Positions 40,079 through 40,603 of a stretch of 40,603 nt of DNA are shown here, in pieces. Each line of letters begins with the position of its first letter. Within the stretch, counting starts at the first letter, position 1. The notes beneath the pieces were generated by a model that did not search any database, was not told the DNA's origin, and worked only from the letters and a program-made list of their open reading frames with translations. The stretch comes from JAPUIN01 sp041580375 (lineage in GTDB: Bacteria; Acidobacteriota; Polarisedimenticolia; Gp22-AA2), in the NCBI GenBank assembly GCA_041580375.1, contig JBFGDZ010000009.1, positions 1 to 40,603 of the forward strand. Direction: 5' to 3'. The translations under genes and the position numbers were made by a program.

Positions 40079-40603
40079 CACGGCCTCCGCTTCGGGATCG
40101 CCGCCTTCTCGTCCCCGGAGTCGTCGAGAAACGGCGTGCCGGTCATGTCGCCGTTGACCGATTCCCAGAGACCGCGCCAGATCAGGACGATCCCCGTGAC
40201 CGCCTCCGAGTAGCCGAGAGACGCGATGCCGAACGGCACGGAGCGCTCGTCGAGCGCGTTCCCCGACGCCGGCGATCCGTCGTCCCGGAACGCGCGGCCG
40301 ATCAGCGCGTAATTCGGCTCCGCCCGGCGCACGCTGTCCATGATGTAGCGCTCGACGTCCCCGTCCTCCAGCTCGCCGGAGCGGGAGCGCATCAGGACGA
40401 AGGGAATGCGATCGAGCTTTGTCTCGATGTAGCGGCGGTAGGCTTCCCGGTACAGCGGCTCACGCTCGTCGGCGTCCGAGACGTTCAGCGGGAAGGCCGT
40501 GTCGGAGACGAGGTGCGCGAGCGTGCCCATCTCGTAGGCGAACCGGCGCAGGGATCGCTGCTTGATCAGAATCGCGCGTACGTCCCGCATCTTGCGCGCC
40601 ACG
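40078..40603 (-). CDS. Hypothetical protein, possible zinc-dependent phospholipase C/S1-P1 nuclease-like fold, 5' end missing
   Basis: At least 174 residues are present and the frame is still open at the window edge. A segment FAYEMGTLAHLVSDTAFPLNVSD resembles the helix of phospholipase C/S1-P1-like zinc enzymes (His followed by Asp and Pro), where His and Asp bind zinc. The C-terminal part (about 110-160) has a helix LGYSEAVTGIVLIWRGLWESVNG. The assignment is tentative. It is translationally coupled to purH by a TGATG overlap. Confidence 0.45.
   Translation of the reverse strand, partial: VARKMRDVRAILIKQRSLRRFAYEMGTLAHLVSDTAFPLNVSDADEREPLYREAYRRYIETKLDRIPFVLMRSRSGELEDGDVERYIMDSVRRAEPNYALIGRAFRDDGSPASGNALDERSVPFGIASLGYSEAVTGIVLIWRGLWESVNGDMTGTPFLDDSGDEKAAIPKRRP

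Overview
This window comes from a high-G+C bacterium (about two thirds G+C by eye) with dense, short-spaced genes and frequent GTG starts. The mix of genes fits an uncultured Acidobacteriota-like soil or sediment lineage: a CRTAC1 (ASPIC/UnbV) protein paired with a multihaem cytochrome, futalosine-pathway menaquinone genes, NnrS, DUF3187 and very large TPR proteins. The phylum is an inference, not something read directly. I saw no tRNA, rRNA, CRISPR array, insertion sequence or prophage.

Positions 1-11616 form an anaerobic or redox-respiration block. A molybdenum-hydroxylase FAD subunit tail is followed by a NirJ/AhbD-like radical SAM/SPASM gene coupled to a DUF1858-NnrS-DUF1858 membrane protein, a divergent Crp/Fnr regulator without sensor cysteines, an unusual radical SAM protein, a PAS-LuxR regulator, and a b-type/pentahaem c-type cytochrome coupled to a CRTAC1-TPR protein. 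The two radical SAM promoters share a nearly identical palindrome (TGATCYGGATCA) and a sigma-54-like -12 element at similar distances. A related box lies upstream of the cytochrome, so these genes look like one regulon, possibly for nitrosative or low-oxygen conditions.

Positions 11617-18400 hold a cold-shock protein with a perfect-stem terminator, a small Cys-motif membrane protein, a trypsin-like protease, a GAF-PAS sensor, UppP, a secreted PDZ protein, a PilZ protein and Rho. Positions 18400-19200 carry no conventional gene but are rich in signals: an orphan intrinsic terminator, a strong sigma-70 promoter, hairpins, a 21-codon Lys/Arg-rich reading frame with an ideal Shine-Dalgarno but an AUA start, and a strong terminator.

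Positions 19254-25433 hold a zinc-ribbon peptide, RarA, an XRE regulator, DUF3187, an anti-sigma/ECF sigma pair coupled to a PDZ-thioredoxin protein, and an SRPBCC-like membrane protein. Positions 25655-31277 hold AmrS, mqnA-mqnC plus a PH-like protein, a small membrane protein coupled to thiE, and rlmN. Positions 31362-34999 encode an oligopeptide-type ABC transporter without ATPases. The window ends with two TPR membrane proteins, purH, and a partial gene upstream of purH.

Several genes (rarA, uppP, the PDZ-thioredoxin gene, the DppC permease and the small TPR protein) have a good -10 element only 6-10 nt before the start codon, which suggests leaderless mRNAs.
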